Assembly: GCF_027941835.1 (NCBI RefSeq)
Contig: NZ_CP116005.1
Span: forward strand, 4,464,035-4,528,034
DNA length: 64,000 bases
From: Sphingosinicella microcystinivorans
GTDB lineage: Bacteria > Pseudomonadota > Alphaproteobacteria > Sphingomonadales > Sphingomonadaceae
Reading direction: 5' to 3'
This document shows, one piece after another, positions 1 to 9,677 of this stretch (position 1 is the first letter of the stretch; each line of letters begins with the position of its first letter). A model generated the notes under the pieces. That model did no database searches, was not told the DNA's origin, and saw nothing but the letters and a program-made list of their open reading frames with translations. The translations under genes were made by a program, and so were the position numbers.

Positions 1-323
1 AGCAGCACGAAGCACAGGCTCATGGTGATGCCGCCGACCAGCATGTAGGGCCGTCGGCGGCCCCAGCGGCTCTGCGTGCGATCGGAAACCATTCCGATCA
101 CGGGGTCGATCAGCACGTCCCAGAACTTCGGGATGAACACGGTGATCGCCGCCAGCGCCGGCGAGATGCCGAGAACGCTGGTCATGAAATAGAGCAGCAG
201 CACGCTCGGCACGGTCGAGAACACGCCCGTTCCGAGCGAGCCGACACCGAACGCGGCCATCGTGCCGACGGGCAGGCCGCGCGCCTCCGCCGAAGCCGCC
301 GCACCGCCCATGCCGCGGTTCAT
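1..323 (-). CDS. GPH-family (MelB-like) sugar/cation symporter, N-terminal part only
   Basis: Only the first 107 codons lie in the window; the rest is beyond the left edge. The product is the N-terminal part of a glycoside-pentoside-hexuronide type MFS symporter. The family signature is visible around residues 65-85: an Asp-Pro pair, then [14 protein letters not shown], the cytoplasmic loop after TM2. Two hydrophobic segments precede it. The ATG overlaps the stop of the upstream acyl-CoA ligase gene by 4 bp (ATGA), so it is the last visible gene of the maoC-ligase-symporter operon and probably imports a substrate or intermediate of the same pathway. The family is known for glycosides, but sphingomonad members near CoA ligases often have unknown substrates. 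Confidence 0.85.
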   Translation of the reverse strand, partial: MNRGMGGAAASAEARGLPVGTMAAFGVGSLGTGVFSTVPSVLLLYFMTSVLGISPALAAITVFIPKFWDVLIDPVIGMVSDRTQSRWGRRRPYMLVGGITMSLCFVL

Positions 324-1942
324 CCGGCAGCGCTCAACCGCTGTGCCTCTTCACGAAGCGCGCGCTTGTCCACCTTTCCGATCGGGAGGAGCGGCAAGGT
401 CTCGCGGATCAGGAACGCCTTGGGCACCTTGTAGTTCGCGAGCCGCTCCCCTGCGAACGCGCGAAGCGTCGCCTCGTCCATATCCGCGCCCGCCGCCGGA
501 ATCACGAACGCCCAGCCGACCTCGTCGTAGCGCGGATCGGCGACGGGGACAACGGCCGCCGCGGCAACGCCGGGATGCTCCTCCAGCGCGAGTTCCACCT
601 CGCGCGGATAGACGTTGTAGCCGCCCGATTTGAACATCTCCACGACGCGCCCGACGAACCGCCAGTTCCCGTCCGGCAGACTCTGGACCTGATCGCCCGT
701 GCGGAACCAGCCGTCCGCCGTGAAGGCCGCCGCCGTCGCTTCGGGATTGTTGAAATAGCCGAGCATCACGCCGGGGCCGCGGATCTGCACCTCGCCGATG
801 CCGTTCTCGGGAACGGGCACTCCGTCCGCATCGGCGACGCGGTATTCGTTGTCGTGATCGGGGCGGCCGATCGTTTCGGTCAGCAGCGCGAAATCCGCGT
901 CCGGCGGATTGACGCTGTTGATCGACCCGCCCTCGGTGAGCCCGTAGTGCAGGGAGAAGAACCAGCCCTTCCCCACCAGCCGGCGCAGCAGCGGCGCGGG
1001 CATCGGCGCGCCGCCCCACGCGACCACCGAAACGCTGCCGAGATCGCGGCGGCCCGCATCCGGATGATCGAACACGGCCTGGTGCATCAGCGGCAGGCCG
1101 CCGAGGATCGTGATCCGTTCCCGCTCCACCGTTTCCAGGATTCCGCCCGGATCGAAGGTTTCCATGAACACGATCGTGCCGCCGTCGATCAGGCAGTTTC
1201 CGCAAATGTCGGACTGGCAGCCGACATGGTTGGTCGGCAGGTTGCAGATCACGCGGTGCCCGGCGCGCAGGGACTCGCGGCCGACGAACGACTCCGCGAG
1301 CGCCTTGTAGGAATGGAAGAAGCCGTCGTGCGACAGCACGGCGCCCTTGGGCTTCCCCGTGGAGCCCGACGTATAGACGATGCTGACGGGATCGCGGCGC
1401 GAGGTGCGGTTCAGTCGATCGGCGACACCGGCCGGATCGAGCGCGTCACCCGCCGCGAGGAACGCTTCGAGCGACCGGCTCCTGCCCTCCAGCACGCCCC
1501 CGATGGTGACGAGACCTGCGTTTGCCGCCGCATCCCCCGCAAGATCGCCGAGGTCGTCGTCGTAGCGGCGCCCTGCCGGGTCCTCGAGGATCGAAACCAG
1601 CAGCTTCGGCCGGCAATCGCCGAGCACGTGGCGCATTTCCTCGCGCCTGTATTTCGGGTTCACGCCCACCCACACCGCACCGGCGCGCATCGCGCCGAGC
1701 AGCATCAGGATGAATTCGGGCCGGGGCGTGACGATCATGGCGACGCGGTCGCCCGTCTCCACGCCCGCCGCGATCAGCGCGCGCGCATAGCGGTCGATTT
1801 CGCGGTCGAGATCCGCGTAGGTGAGCCGCTGATCGCCGAAGATGACGGCCTCGCGCTCCGGCACCGCCCGCGCGTAGGCGGCGACCGCATCCGGCAGCCG
1901 CTCGATGTCCGCAACCAGATCCGGCCCGCTCGGCGCCTGCAT
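320..1942 (-). CDS. AMP-forming acyl-CoA ligase
   Basis: A class I adenylate-forming enzyme of about 540 residues that would activate a carboxylic acid to its CoA thioester with ATP. The nucleotide-binding loop [11 protein letters not shown] lies near residues 190-200. A YGLTEGG motif follows, and the hinge [16 protein letters not shown] is near the start of the C-terminal lid, with a late PIGKVDK carrying the catalytic lysine. I chose the ATG at 1942 because it overlaps the stop of the maoC gene (TGATG), a coupled start; an in-frame start at 1975 would add 11 residues. Its 3' end overlaps the symporter start by 4 bp. The substrate acid cannot be read from the sequence. Confidence 0.92.
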   Translation of the reverse strand: MQAPSGPDLVADIERLPDAVAAYARAVPEREAVIFGDQRLTYADLDREIDRYARALIAAGVETGDRVAMIVTPRPEFILMLLGAMRAGAVWVGVNPKYRREEMRHVLGDCRPKLLVSILEDPAGRRYDDDLGDLAGDAAANAGLVTIGGVLEGRSRSLEAFLAAGDALDPAGVADRLNRTSRRDPVSIVYTSGSTGKPKGAVLSHDGFFHSYKALAESFVGRESLRAGHRVICNLPTNHVGCQSDICGNCLIDGGTIVFMETFDPGGILETVERERITILGGLPLMHQAVFDHPDAGRRDLGSVSVVAWGGAPMPAPLLRRLVGKGWFFSLHYGLTEGGSINSVNPPDADFALLTETIGRPDHDNEYRVADADGVPVPENGIGEVQIRGPGVMLGYFNNPEATAAAFTADGWFRTGDQVQSLPDGNWRFVGRVVEMFKSGGYNVYPREVELALEEHPGVAAAAVVPVADPRYDEVGWAFVIPAAGADMDEATLRAFAGERLANYKVPKAFLIRETLPLLPIGKVDKRALREEAQRLSAAG

Positions 1943-2451
1943 CAGGCCTTCTCTCTCGAAATCAGGCCGATCCACTCCGCGACGAGCGCGGGCCGCTCCT
2001 GCCCCTCGATCTCGATCGTGTTCTCGGAGGTGATGAGATAGCTGCCGTCCTCGCGCTGCTCGACGCTCTTGATCGACATGCGGTTGCGGAAGCGCGCATT
2101 CACCGGAACCGGCGAAATGAACCGCACCCGGTTGAGGCCGTAGTTCAGATCATAGCCGACAACGCCGCCGTCGTGGCGATAGCGGATCGGCGAACAGAGA
2201 TGGCTCAGCATCGAGAGCGTCTGGAAACCGAACAGGACGGTCTGCCCGAACGGGCTGTGCTCGCGGGCGTAGCCGGGGTCCATGTGCATCGGATCAATGT
2301 CGCGCGTCACCCTGCCGAACGCATCGATCTCGTCCTGCGAGATCGAGATCCAGTCGCTGACCAGAATCTCCTGCCCGACGAGCGAGGACAGGGTTTCGAC
2401 ATCATATTCCATCGGTGTCACGCAGCCCTTCCGGTTTCGGGTCGGCGGCAT
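1942..2451 (-). CDS. MaoC-like (R)-specific enoyl-CoA hydratase / dehydratase
   Basis: A hot-dog fold MaoC-type protein of up to 169 residues. It shows the family's hydratase pattern: a FGRVTRDIDPMHMDPGYA segment with the catalytic Asp/His pair near residues 50-58, then SPFGQTVLFGFQTLSML. It probably hydrates a 2-enoyl-CoA. It is the first gene of an operon with the acyl-CoA ligase (1-bp stop/start overlap) and the symporter. The promoter region holds palindromic operator A (2527-2542). The ATG at 2451 is used here. A GTG at 2421 or ATG at 2412 is equally possible, because the only purine-rich site (GGAAGGG) lies just upstream of these. Confidence 0.88.
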   Translation of the reverse strand: MPPTRNRKGCVTPMEYDVETLSSLVGQEILVSDWISISQDEIDAFGRVTRDIDPMHMDPGYAREHSPFGQTVLFGFQTLSMLSHLCSPIRYRHDGGVVGYDLNYGLNRVRFISPVPVNARFRNRMSIKSVEQREDGSYLITSENTIEIEGQERPALVAEWIGLISREKA

Positions 2452-2526
2452 CGACGCTTCGTATCGCAGGCGGACCCGCGCACGAAGGAAACCCCCATCC
2501 CGTTCAATACACGCTGCTTACCATGA

Positions 2527-2542
2527 TTGAATTTAAATTCAA
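2527..2542. promoter_or_regulatory. Operator A: perfect 16-bp palindrome TTGAATTTAAATTCAA
   Basis: A perfect inverted repeat in the AT-rich gap between the divergent maoC-ligase operon and the tetR gene. Four variants (13-14 of 16 matching) occur at 5642-5657, 5833-5848, 11946-11961 and 13683-13698, each in front of another transcription unit of this island. Its position next to tetR makes it the probable binding site of that regulator. That link is inference from position and symmetry. Confidence 0.75.
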
Positions 2543-2635
2543 GTTTATAAATCGCCATTGCAGGCTATGATTAGAAATTGGTTTCATGGCCGGTTTCCGG
2601 TATCACCGGCGCAATCGAGGTTGATCAAGAACGCA

Positions 2636-3397
2636 ATGGCAACAAAGAAAAAAGCCGCGAGTGCAAGACCCGCCGTCGCGCCGCTGGGCCGCAAGGAACG
2701 CCGCAACGCCGTCAGCCGGAAACCCGCCGCCCCGCAGACGCAGCGCGGCAACCAGACCCGGGAAAAGCTGAAGGAAGCGACCGTGCGCGTGCTGGAGCGG
2801 ATCGGCTACCGCGCCATGCGCCTGTCCGACATCGCCTCCGAGGCCGGCGTCAACGTCAGCCTGCTCTACCATTATTTTTCGGGCAAGGCGGACCTCACGC
2901 ACGAAATCCTCGTGGAGCTGCTCGACAGCCAGCGCTTCCAGGACCTCTCCAGCATGGCCCCCACCAGCGACCCGTTCGAGTCGATCGTGCGCGCCAACAG
3001 GGTCATGGTCGCCACCTATTCGCGCACGCCCGGCCTCATGCGGTGCCTGCTGCACTTCGACGAGGAGGAGGCTGAGTTCTCCGAACTCTATCGCAAGGTC
3101 AGCGCGGACTGGAGCCTCAAGATCGCGAAGGACATCGCGCGGCGCTGTCCCGGCGTGACGCTCGGCGAGGAGCAGCGGCTGATGATCGCCTACGCTCTCG
3201 GCGGCATGGTCGACAATTTCCTGTTCGAGCTTTACGTCGACCGTAATCCCACGCTCGTGAAGGCGTTCGCATCGCCGGACGACGTGGCGCACTTCCTCGC
3301 CATCATCTGGTACCGGGCGATCTACCTTGCGAATCCGCCCGCGGAACAGCTGAAGGGCTACGAGGGCTTCGCCAGCCTCAAGCTGATCGCGGGCTGA
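2636..3397 (+). CDS. TetR/AcrR-family transcriptional regulator (probable island regulator)
   Basis: A TetR regulator of about 253 residues. After a basic, disordered N-terminal tail of some 45 residues comes the helix-turn-helix TLSDIA-type segment (MRLSDIASEAGVNVSLLYHY), followed by an effector-binding domain. The ATG at 2636 has a GAGG 15 bases upstream. In-frame starts at 2558 (TTG) and 2567 (ATG) would add an AT-rich, atypical leader that probably belongs to the promoter region. It is divergent from the maoC operon across operator A and likely represses, or responds to CoA or acid intermediates of, the pathway encoded around it. Confidence 0.88.
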   Translation: MATKKKAASARPAVAPLGRKERRNAVSRKPAAPQTQRGNQTREKLKEATVRVLERIGYRAMRLSDIASEAGVNVSLLYHYFSGKADLTHEILVELLDSQRFQDLSSMAPTSDPFESIVRANRVMVATYSRTPGLMRCLLHFDEEEAEFSELYRKVSADWSLKIAKDIARRCPGVTLGEEQRLMIAYALGGMVDNFLFELYVDRNPTLVKAFASPDDVAHFLAIIWYRAIYLANPPAEQLKGYEGFASLKLIAG

Positions 3398-3407
3398 GCC
3401 GTAGGCG

Positions 3408-4760
3408 TCAGTTCGTCGCGGCCTCGCGCGGGCGTGCGGCGCGCAGCAGGTCGATCGCCCACGGTGCGGGGTTGTGCCCGACCTGGTTCAGCGTTCCGCC
3501 GAGGCTGATCCCCGTGCCCGGCTCGTACAGCATGATCGCGCCCCAGAAGCCCGTGTGGCCGAAATAGGAGACGCCGTCCGGCGCCGTCAGACGGGACACG
3601 CCGAGTCCCCGCTCCACGACCAGATCGCCGCGCATCTCACGCCACTGCGGCGACGTCATCAACGCCAGCGTTTCCGCCTTGCCGAACAGCCGCCCCTCGC
3701 CGAGCGCGCGGATGAAGCGGTTCAGATCCTCGGCCGTCGAGACGACACCGCCGCCCGCCCAGTCGAAGGAGATGTTGAACCGCCCGGTCCGGCCGGGGAA
3801 ATCGCCGATGTAGAAATCGGCGGCGTTCCCTTCGTAAGGCGCCGTCGCGGGCTTGGCCGCATATTCGAGATAGGTGCGCTTCAGCCCGGGCGGGTCGAAC
3901 AGGCGCTTGCGATAGGCTTCGTGCAGCGTGTCGCCGGTGAGCTTTTCGATCACCAGCCCGAGGATGATGTAGCCCGTGTCGCTGTAGTGATAGCCTTGCC
4001 CCGGTGCGAACAGCCCGTTCGTCGCGCCGCCCTTGTAGTTGAGATAGAAGTTCAGCACCCCCGCCTGCGGATCGTCGGGGCGTGACGGGTCCCAAGGTTT
4101 CCAGTTTTTCCCGGTCATCAATGCCGAGACGTCGCAGCCCGGCGTTTCTAGGCATTTGCGGTGCTCGCCAAGCACGCCGAGCAGAACCCCGCCGAAGGAA
4201 GACGGCGCGGCATCGCCCCGATTTTGGTCGGACGTGAGGTTCGCGTCATCCATGAAAACGTCGCGAAGGCCGGACTGGTGCGCAAGCAATTGCCGGATCG
4301 TCAGCGCGGACCCGTAAGCCCGCCCCTCGAACGTCATCAGACGATCGAGGACGGCGGGCTCGAACACGCCGAGCGATCCGAGCGTGGTTTCGATTCCCTT
4401 CGCTCCGAGCTTGCCCTCCTCGAGGAGTTGCAGAATCACCGTCGCCGTCATCGTCTTCGTGACGCTCGCGATCGGAAACTGGTCCTTGGCGGTGATCGTT
4501 TCCGGGCGGCCGTCACGGGCCGCACCGACACCCTTGGCGTAGACGAGCGAACGCGCCGGGTCCTCGATGACGACCACGGCATTATGGATGCCGTCGGGCG
4601 GCGCGGGCGAAGCGGACGCCAGCGGCAGCGCCTGCATCACGGCATCGAGGCGCGCGGCTTCAGAAGCGGCGGATGTCGACATCCCCGCTGTGCCCGGCGC
4701 GCAGGCGGCGGCCAGCATCATGACCGCCAGAACGCCAAATCTGACCTTCCCTATCATCAC
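3408..4760 (-). CDS. Beta-lactamase-fold serine hydrolase (esterase-like), lipoprotein
   Basis: A 450-residue class C beta-lactamase/esterase family protein. The N-terminus is a lipoprotein signal ending in LAAAC (lipidated Cys20), so it should be membrane-anchored in the periplasm. The catalytic SVTK tetrad begins at Ser99. The second motif reads YSD rather than the usual YSN, and a late FGHTG supplies the third motif. Family members cleave esters, lactones or D-amino acid peptides. The gene follows the enoyl-CoA hydratase with a 4-bp ATGA overlap, so both belong to one operon with operator B. A role in releasing the acid later activated by the CoA ligase is inferred. Confidence 0.88.
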   Translation of the reverse strand: MMIGKVRFGVLAVMMLAAACAPGTAGMSTSAASEAARLDAVMQALPLASASPAPPDGIHNAVVVIEDPARSLVYAKGVGAARDGRPETITAKDQFPIASVTKTMTATVILQLLEEGKLGAKGIETTLGSLGVFEPAVLDRLMTFEGRAYGSALTIRQLLAHQSGLRDVFMDDANLTSDQNRGDAAPSSFGGVLLGVLGEHRKCLETPGCDVSALMTGKNWKPWDPSRPDDPQAGVLNFYLNYKGGATNGLFAPGQGYHYSDTGYIILGLVIEKLTGDTLHEAYRKRLFDPPGLKRTYLEYAAKPATAPYEGNAADFYIGDFPGRTGRFNISFDWAGGGVVSTAEDLNRFIRALGEGRLFGKAETLALMTSPQWREMRGDLVVERGLGVSRLTAPDGVSYFGHTGFWGAIMLYEPGTGISLGGTLNQVGHNPAPWAIDLLRAARPREAATN

Positions 4761-5581
4761 ATCTCCCCCTCTTCCGGACGACGCGGCGACGATACACGTT
4801 CGCCGCTCCCGGTGTCCGCCTTGAACCCGGCCACGCGCGCGGCCACGTCGGGATCAATCAGGCTTGCCGCGAGGCTCGCGGTTTCCTCCGTCATGGCCGC
4901 TTCGATTCGATCGCGATCCAGCAGGTTGATGGCGCGCTTCAGATTTCGCACGGCCTTCGCAGGACGCGCCGCGATCATCCCGGCAAGCGCGAATGCGGCG
5001 TCGAGATGCTGTCCGGTCGGCACCACCTCCGTCACCAGACCCGCATCGCGCAGCGCCGCCCCGTCCAGCGTCTTGCCGGTGAGTATCCAGTCGAACGTGC
5101 GCTGCGGGCCGATCAGCCGGGGCAGCAGCGCCGTCACGCCGCCGCTGACGAACATGCCCCACCCGATTTCCGGGAAGAAGGCGCGCGCCTCCTCCGACCA
5201 GATCACGGCATCGCAATTGATCACCCATTCGAACCCGCCGCCCACCGCCCATCCGTGCACGGCCGCGATCACCGGCTTCTCGCCGAACATGATCTCCCGG
5301 CTCACCTGCTGCATCACGTCGACACGCGCGCGCATCGCCGTTTCGTCCGCATCCGCGGCGGGCAGCTGGTGGGCGGTCAGGTCGTCCCCGGCGCAAAAGG
5401 CCCTGCCGTTGCCGTGGAGGACGATCGCGTCGGTCGCGGGATCGGCATTGGCCCCGCGCAGCGCCGCGACGAATGCGTGAACCATCGGCTCGTTGATCGC
5501 ATTCAGGCATTCGGGCCGATTGAGCGCGATAGCGCTGACCCGTTCGCGGCGGGACAACAGGACTTCCGGCGATGCTGTCAA
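4757..5581 (-). CDS. Enoyl-CoA hydratase/isomerase (crotonase family)
   Basis: A crotonase-fold protein of 274 residues. It has the first oxyanion-hole segment GRAFCAGDD and the second GWAVGGGFEW, about 50 residues later. The position of the usual second catalytic Glu is followed by FFPEIGWG. It probably hydrates or isomerises an unsaturated CoA intermediate. I chose the TTG at 5581, preceded at 8 bases by GAGGG. An in-frame ATG at 5626 lies only 16 bp from operator B, has no Shine-Dalgarno and encodes an unlikely leader. The stop overlaps the start of the serine hydrolase gene. Confidence 0.87.
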   Translation of the reverse strand: MTASPEVLLSRRERVSAIALNRPECLNAINEPMVHAFVAALRGANADPATDAIVLHGNGRAFCAGDDLTAHQLPAADADETAMRARVDVMQQVSREIMFGEKPVIAAVHGWAVGGGFEWVINCDAVIWSEEARAFFPEIGWGMFVSGGVTALLPRLIGPQRTFDWILTGKTLDGAALRDAGLVTEVVPTGQHLDAAFALAGMIAARPAKAVRNLKRAINLLDRDRIEAAMTEETASLAASLIDPDVAARVAGFKADTGSGERVSSPRRPEEGEM

Positions 5582-5641
5582 TTCTCGAACCCTCAAACCC
5601 GCGGCGCATAGCGGCACGCCGCCCATTCTCGATATTTGATT

Positions 5642-5657
5642 TTAAATTTAATTTCAA
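5642..5657. promoter_or_regulatory. Operator B: 14/16 match to the island palindrome
   Basis: TTAAATTTAATTTCAA matches the perfect palindrome of operator A at 14 of 16 positions. It lies upstream of the enoyl-CoA hydratase/serine hydrolase operon, in the gap shared with the divergent TonB-dependent receptor gene. Confidence 0.6.
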
Positions 5658-5832
5658 GTAAAGTAACATGCGTTGATTGCGGCGGTGTCGATCGCAGGGC
5701 GTATCTCCAACATAAGGGAACCGCCTGCACGTATATGCCGCAATCGGGAGGACATGATGCTGCGCTGAACCGGAATCGGGGGAAAGGCCATCCGGCCTCA
5801 CCCTGCCACAAAGTCCAGCGTATAAATTGAAT

Positions 5833-5848
5833 ATGAATTTATATTCTA
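5833..5848. promoter_or_regulatory. Operator C: 13/16 match to the island palindrome
   Basis: ATGAATTTATATTCTA matches operator A at 13 of 16 positions and lies 35 bp upstream of the chosen start of the first TonB-dependent receptor. It is the weakest of the five sites. It also sits inside an inverted repeat GAATAT-N6-ATATTC. Confidence 0.5.
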
Positions 5849-5882
5849 TACCATGAACGGCGCAAAACAGAGGGGGAACGGA

Positions 5883-8099
5883 ATGTCAGAATCGGTAAAT
5901 GTTGCGCGCGGCCTGCCCGGCAGGCGCCTGTTGCAGTCGGTGGCCGTGCTGGCGCTGCTGTCGCCCGTTCCGGCCTTCGCCCAGGAAGACGTCACGGGCA
6001 TCGAGATCATCACCGTCACCGCGCAGAAGCGCACGGAAAGCGTGCAGGACGTGCCGATCGCCATCACCGCCTATTCCGAGGCCGGCCTCGCCGCGCGCGG
6101 CATCGACGGGCTTGCCGATCTCGCGCAGAACACGCCCAGCCTCGGCTTCGGCAACTTTTCCGACCTGAAGCTCTCCCCCATCGCGCTGCGCGGCATTTCC
6201 GCAAGCTCGGGCTCGGCGGGGCAGGACCCGGCGGTCGGCGTCTATGTCGACGAGGTGTTCATGGGCGGCGGCGTCGGTGCGAACATCGACATGGTCGACG
6301 TCGAGCGCGTCGAGGTGCTGCGCGGCCCGCAGGGAACGCTGTTCGGCCGCAACACGGTGGGCGGCGTGATCAGCATCACCACGAAGAAGCCGACGCACGA
6401 ATTCGAGGGCTATGTCATGGCGGGCTACGGCGACTATGACGCCGTCAACCTGCGCGGCGCCGTCAGCGGCCCCATCATCGCCGACAAGCTGCTCGCCCGC
6501 GTCTCCGCGCAATACGAGGACCGCGACGGCTTCACCCGCAACCAGATCGACGGAACGCGCGGCGACGATTCGCACACGTGGAGCCTGCGCGGCCAACTGC
6601 TGATGCTGCCCACCGAGAACGCCGAGTTCACGCTCACCGGCGAGTATCGCAAGGTCAAGCAGCGCTCCAAGTATTTCGAGACGCTGAGCTACGACACCGA
6701 TCAGCTTCTCCCGCAGCTGCTCGAGCTGTTCGAGCTTCCGTTCAACACCGATCCCTTCGACCGCCGCGTCTATTCGGACCTTGCGACGAAGGAGACGCTG
6801 AAGGCATGGGCCGTCTCGTTCAACGCCAACATTGATTTCGGCGGCGTCGATTTCACCAGCATCACCTCATACCGCGAGCACGAGTATGACAATATCGGCG
6901 ACACCGACATGTCGCCGCTGCGCTGGCTCTACGACGGCGACCCCGAGAACGTCTGGCGGTTCAGCCAGGAGCTGCGCCTCGCCTCGAAGGGCGACACGGC
7001 GTTCAGCTGGATCGCCGGCCTCTATTATTTCCACCAGACCAGCCGGAACCTCAGCTTCGTGCGGCTCGGCGAGGACCTTGCCGAACTGCTCGAGGTTCCC
7101 GCGATGGACATCGGCTCCGACGCCGACATGAAGCTCGACAGCTACGCCGCCTACGCGAGCCTTTCCTACAAGTTCACGGACCGGCTCGAAGCGACTCTCG
7201 GCGGGCGCTTCACCCATGAGAAGAAGTCGATCCTCTATTCGCAGTTCGATCCGCTCGCGCTGCTCGGCGGACAGGTCGACGGCCTGCGCGGAAAGGACAC
7301 GTGGAAGGCGTTCACGCCGAGCTTCAACGTCCGCTATCATTTCAATCCGTCGGCGATGGCCTATGCCACCGTCAGCCGCGGCTTCAAGAGCGGCGGCTTC
7401 AACGACGCGCTGGGTGATGCCAACGGCATCAGCTACGATCCCGAATATATCTGGAACTACGAGATCGGCGCGAAGATGAGCCTGCTCGAAAACCGCCTGC
7501 GCATCAACGTGGCGGCGTTCGCGATGGAATGGACGGACATCCAGATCTCCGCCGACGATCCCAACACCCTGCCCTTCGATCCGCGCACCAGCAACGCCGG
7601 CAAGGCGCACTCGCGCGGCGTCGAGCTGGAGATCACGGCCGTGCCGGTGCCCGCGCTCGAACTCGGCTTCAATCTGGCGCTGACCGACGCCGCCTACGAC
7701 GAGGGCACCGTGCCGACCGCGCCGGGCAGCCCGGAAATCCCGCTTGCCGACCTGCCGCGCGCGCCGGAGACCCGCTTCGGGGCGAACGCCCAGTACACGG
7801 TGCCGCTCGGCGACCTGTCGCTCACCCTGCGCGCCGACTATCTCTACGAGCGCGGCACCGATCTCCTGCCCATCAAGGACCCTGCCGGGAAGGTCGGCAC
7901 GGTCGGCCTGCTGAACGGCCGCATCACGCTCGCGGGCGGGGACGACCGCTGGTCGATCGCGCTGTGGGGCAAGAACCTGACCGACAAGACCTACAAGACG
8001 CGCCTGTTCGACCTCTCGAATCAAACGCTTGTCGGGCAGCAGCTCATCGTGCTCGGCGCGCCGCGCACGTTCGGCGTGGAAGCGCGCTTCAACTTCTAG
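5883..8099 (+). CDS. TonB-dependent outer membrane receptor (1)
   Basis: A 738-residue TonB-dependent receptor. A signal peptide ends near PAFAQ, followed by the short ITVTAQKR segment and a plug domain with the conserved VEVLRGPQGTLFGRNTVGG. The 22-strand barrel ends in a terminal Phe (ARFNF), as expected for BamA recognition. The ATG at 5883 has GAGGGGG six bases upstream. An ATG at 5853 lacks one. It takes up a large or scarce ligand across the outer membrane using TonB energy. Sphingomonad receptors of this class often serve plant or aromatic compounds rather than siderophores. Operator C and the next gene (a periplasmic hydrolase) suggest its ligand is the pathway substrate. Confidence 0.93.
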   Translation: MSESVNVARGLPGRRLLQSVAVLALLSPVPAFAQEDVTGIEIITVTAQKRTESVQDVPIAITAYSEAGLAARGIDGLADLAQNTPSLGFGNFSDLKLSPIALRGISASSGSAGQDPAVGVYVDEVFMGGGVGANIDMVDVERVEVLRGPQGTLFGRNTVGGVISITTKKPTHEFEGYVMAGYGDYDAVNLRGAVSGPIIADKLLARVSAQYEDRDGFTRNQIDGTRGDDSHTWSLRGQLLMLPTENAEFTLTGEYRKVKQRSKYFETLSYDTDQLLPQLLELFELPFNTDPFDRRVYSDLATKETLKAWAVSFNANIDFGGVDFTSITSYREHEYDNIGDTDMSPLRWLYDGDPENVWRFSQELRLASKGDTAFSWIAGLYYFHQTSRNLSFVRLGEDLAELLEVPAMDIGSDADMKLDSYAAYASLSYKFTDRLEATLGGRFTHEKKSILYSQFDPLALLGGQVDGLRGKDTWKAFTPSFNVRYHFNPSAMAYATVSRGFKSGGFNDALGDANGISYDPEYIWNYEIGAKMSLLENRLRINVAAFAMEWTDIQISADDPNTLPFDPRTSNAGKAHSRGVELEITAVPVPALELGFNLALTDAAYDEGTVPTAPGSPEIPLADLPRAPETRFGANAQYTVPLGDLSLTLRADYLYERGTDLLPIKDPAGKVGTVGLLNGRITLAGGDDRWSIALWGKNLTDKTYKTRLFDLSNQTLVGQQLIVLGAPRTFGVEARFNF

Positions 8100-8129
8100 C
8101 CTATGATCCTCTGGACGGAGAAAACCTGA

Positions 8130-9608
8130 ATGCTCGAAACGATGTGTTCCCCGCAAGGTGCGCAGGCGAACGGCTGGCGGAGGGCCGTTCTGCCGCTCCT
8201 CGTGAGCGTCGCGCTGCTCGGCGCCGATGCCCTGTATGCCGAGGCGAACGCCGGAGCGCTTCCCGCCGACGTCACCGCCCGCATCGACGACATCATCACC
8301 CGGCGCATGGAGGCAGCCCCCTTCCCCGGGCTTGCCATCGCGATCGAACGCAAGGGCGAGCTGGTCTACGCCAAGGGTTTCGGCAAGGCCGATATCGAGC
8401 AGGACGTGCCGGTCACAGTCGATACGGTGTTCCCGATCGGGTCCATCACCAAGTCCTTCACCGGCCTCGCGCTCGCGCAGCTCGTCGCGGGCGGCAAGGT
8501 CTCGCTGGACGAGACCGCGGGCCATTATCTGCCCGATCTGCCGGAGCCTGCGCGCGGCGTGAAGGTCCGCAACCTGCTCGACCACACGGGCGGCCTCGTC
8601 AACTACACGGACCAGCCGGACTTCCCCTACAACGCGCGCAAGGAATTCACCCGCGAGGAGATGGTCGGCTACTTCGCGGGCAAGCCGCTGATGTTCGAGC
8701 CGGGAACGGCGTGGAGCTATTCGAACTCCGGCACCTACCTCATCGGCCTCATCATCGAGAAGGTTTCGGGCGTCACCTATGACGAATACGTCCGCACGCA
8801 CATCCTCGAACCGTTCGGCATGACGAAGTCGCTGTACACGGACTGGACGCGCCTCGTCCCGCACCGCGCCCACGGCTACAAGATGGGCAAGGACGGCTGG
8901 CAGAACGCCCTGCAATACGATCCGACCGTACCCTTCTCGGCAGGCGCGATCATGTCGACGGTCGGCGATCTGCTGAAATACCGCCGCGGCGTGTTCGCGT
9001 CGGACGAGACCAGCCAGGCGGTACGCGACCTCATCCTGAAGCGCGACACGCTCGCGGACGGGACCGAGCTCATGTACACGCTCGGCTGCCTCGTCACGAC
9101 CCGCTTCGAAGGCCGCCGCAAGATCGCCCACGCCGGCGACATCTACGGCTTTTCGGCCTATTACGCCTATTATCCCGACGACGACGTCGTCATCACCATC
9201 ACCACCAACAACCAGGGCGGCGCCTTTCCGCCGCTCAGCATCGAGCAGAAGGTCGCGCGCGAAGTGCTCGGCGTGGCGCAGCCGGTCGTCAAGGCCCTGC
9301 CGGTCCCGTCCGATCTCGGCGCGCGCGTCTCCGGCGACTATCGTTTCGCGCCGTACCGCTTCGGGCCGGAAGTGCACGGCTTCACCTTCAAGGACGGCGC
9401 GCTTTCCCTGAACTTCGGCGGAACGACGTCGGGCGGCCCCGTGCTGCCGCTTCTGTATCAGGGCGCGGGCCGCTTCGTCTCCGCCGTCGACGACGAGCAC
9501 AATGTCGTCTTCAAACCCGGCAAGCGCGGCAAGCCCGGAACGCTGACGATGGAGTATTACGGCGGCACGTTCCGCGCGCAGCAGACGGCACCGGCGGCAG
9601 CGAAGTAA
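8130..9608 (+). CDS. Exported beta-lactamase-fold serine hydrolase
   Basis: A 492-residue serine hydrolase of the class C beta-lactamase/esterase family with an N-terminal membrane or signal segment (residues 18-35). The SITK catalytic tetrad starts at Ser105 and YSN is at 197-199. A C-terminal domain of about 110 residues after residue 380 is typical of larger family members. It lies 30 bp behind the TonB-dependent receptor gene and ends at a strong terminator, so the two form one operon. It is the second such hydrolase in the island. Unlike the first, it keeps the canonical YSN and lacks a lipobox. It probably acts in the periplasm on the ligand brought in by the receptor. Confidence 0.9.
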   Translation: MLETMCSPQGAQANGWRRAVLPLLVSVALLGADALYAEANAGALPADVTARIDDIITRRMEAAPFPGLAIAIERKGELVYAKGFGKADIEQDVPVTVDTVFPIGSITKSFTGLALAQLVAGGKVSLDETAGHYLPDLPEPARGVKVRNLLDHTGGLVNYTDQPDFPYNARKEFTREEMVGYFAGKPLMFEPGTAWSYSNSGTYLIGLIIEKVSGVTYDEYVRTHILEPFGMTKSLYTDWTRLVPHRAHGYKMGKDGWQNALQYDPTVPFSAGAIMSTVGDLLKYRRGVFASDETSQAVRDLILKRDTLADGTELMYTLGCLVTTRFEGRRKIAHAGDIYGFSAYYAYYPDDDVVITITTNNQGGAFPPLSIEQKVAREVLGVAQPVVKALPVPSDLGARVSGDYRFAPYRFGPEVHGFTFKDGALSLNFGGTTSGGPVLPLLYQGAGRFVSAVDDEHNVVFKPGKRGKPGTLTMEYYGGTFRAQQTAPAAAK

Positions 9609-9624
9609 TCGCCGCAAAAAAATG

Positions 9625-9654
9625 AAAGGCCGGGGAAGAAATTCCCCGGCCTTT
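9625..9654. terminator. Bidirectional rho-independent terminator
   Basis: A perfect 13-bp stem (AAAGGCCGGGGAA and its complement) closes a GAAA tetraloop. It has an A-tract on the left and a T-tract on the right, so it can end transcription from both convergent genes (the serine hydrolase on + and the second receptor on -). Confidence 0.93.
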
Positions 9655-9677
9655 TTTGTCTCGGCAACGCGCGCCCG

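Noticed and set aside
6867..9617. A 916-codon open frame on the minus strand opposite receptor 1 and the serine hydrolase
   Set aside because: It is antisense to two genes with clear domains, has no recognisable domain and an arginine/alanine-rich composition typical of GC-rich antisense frames.
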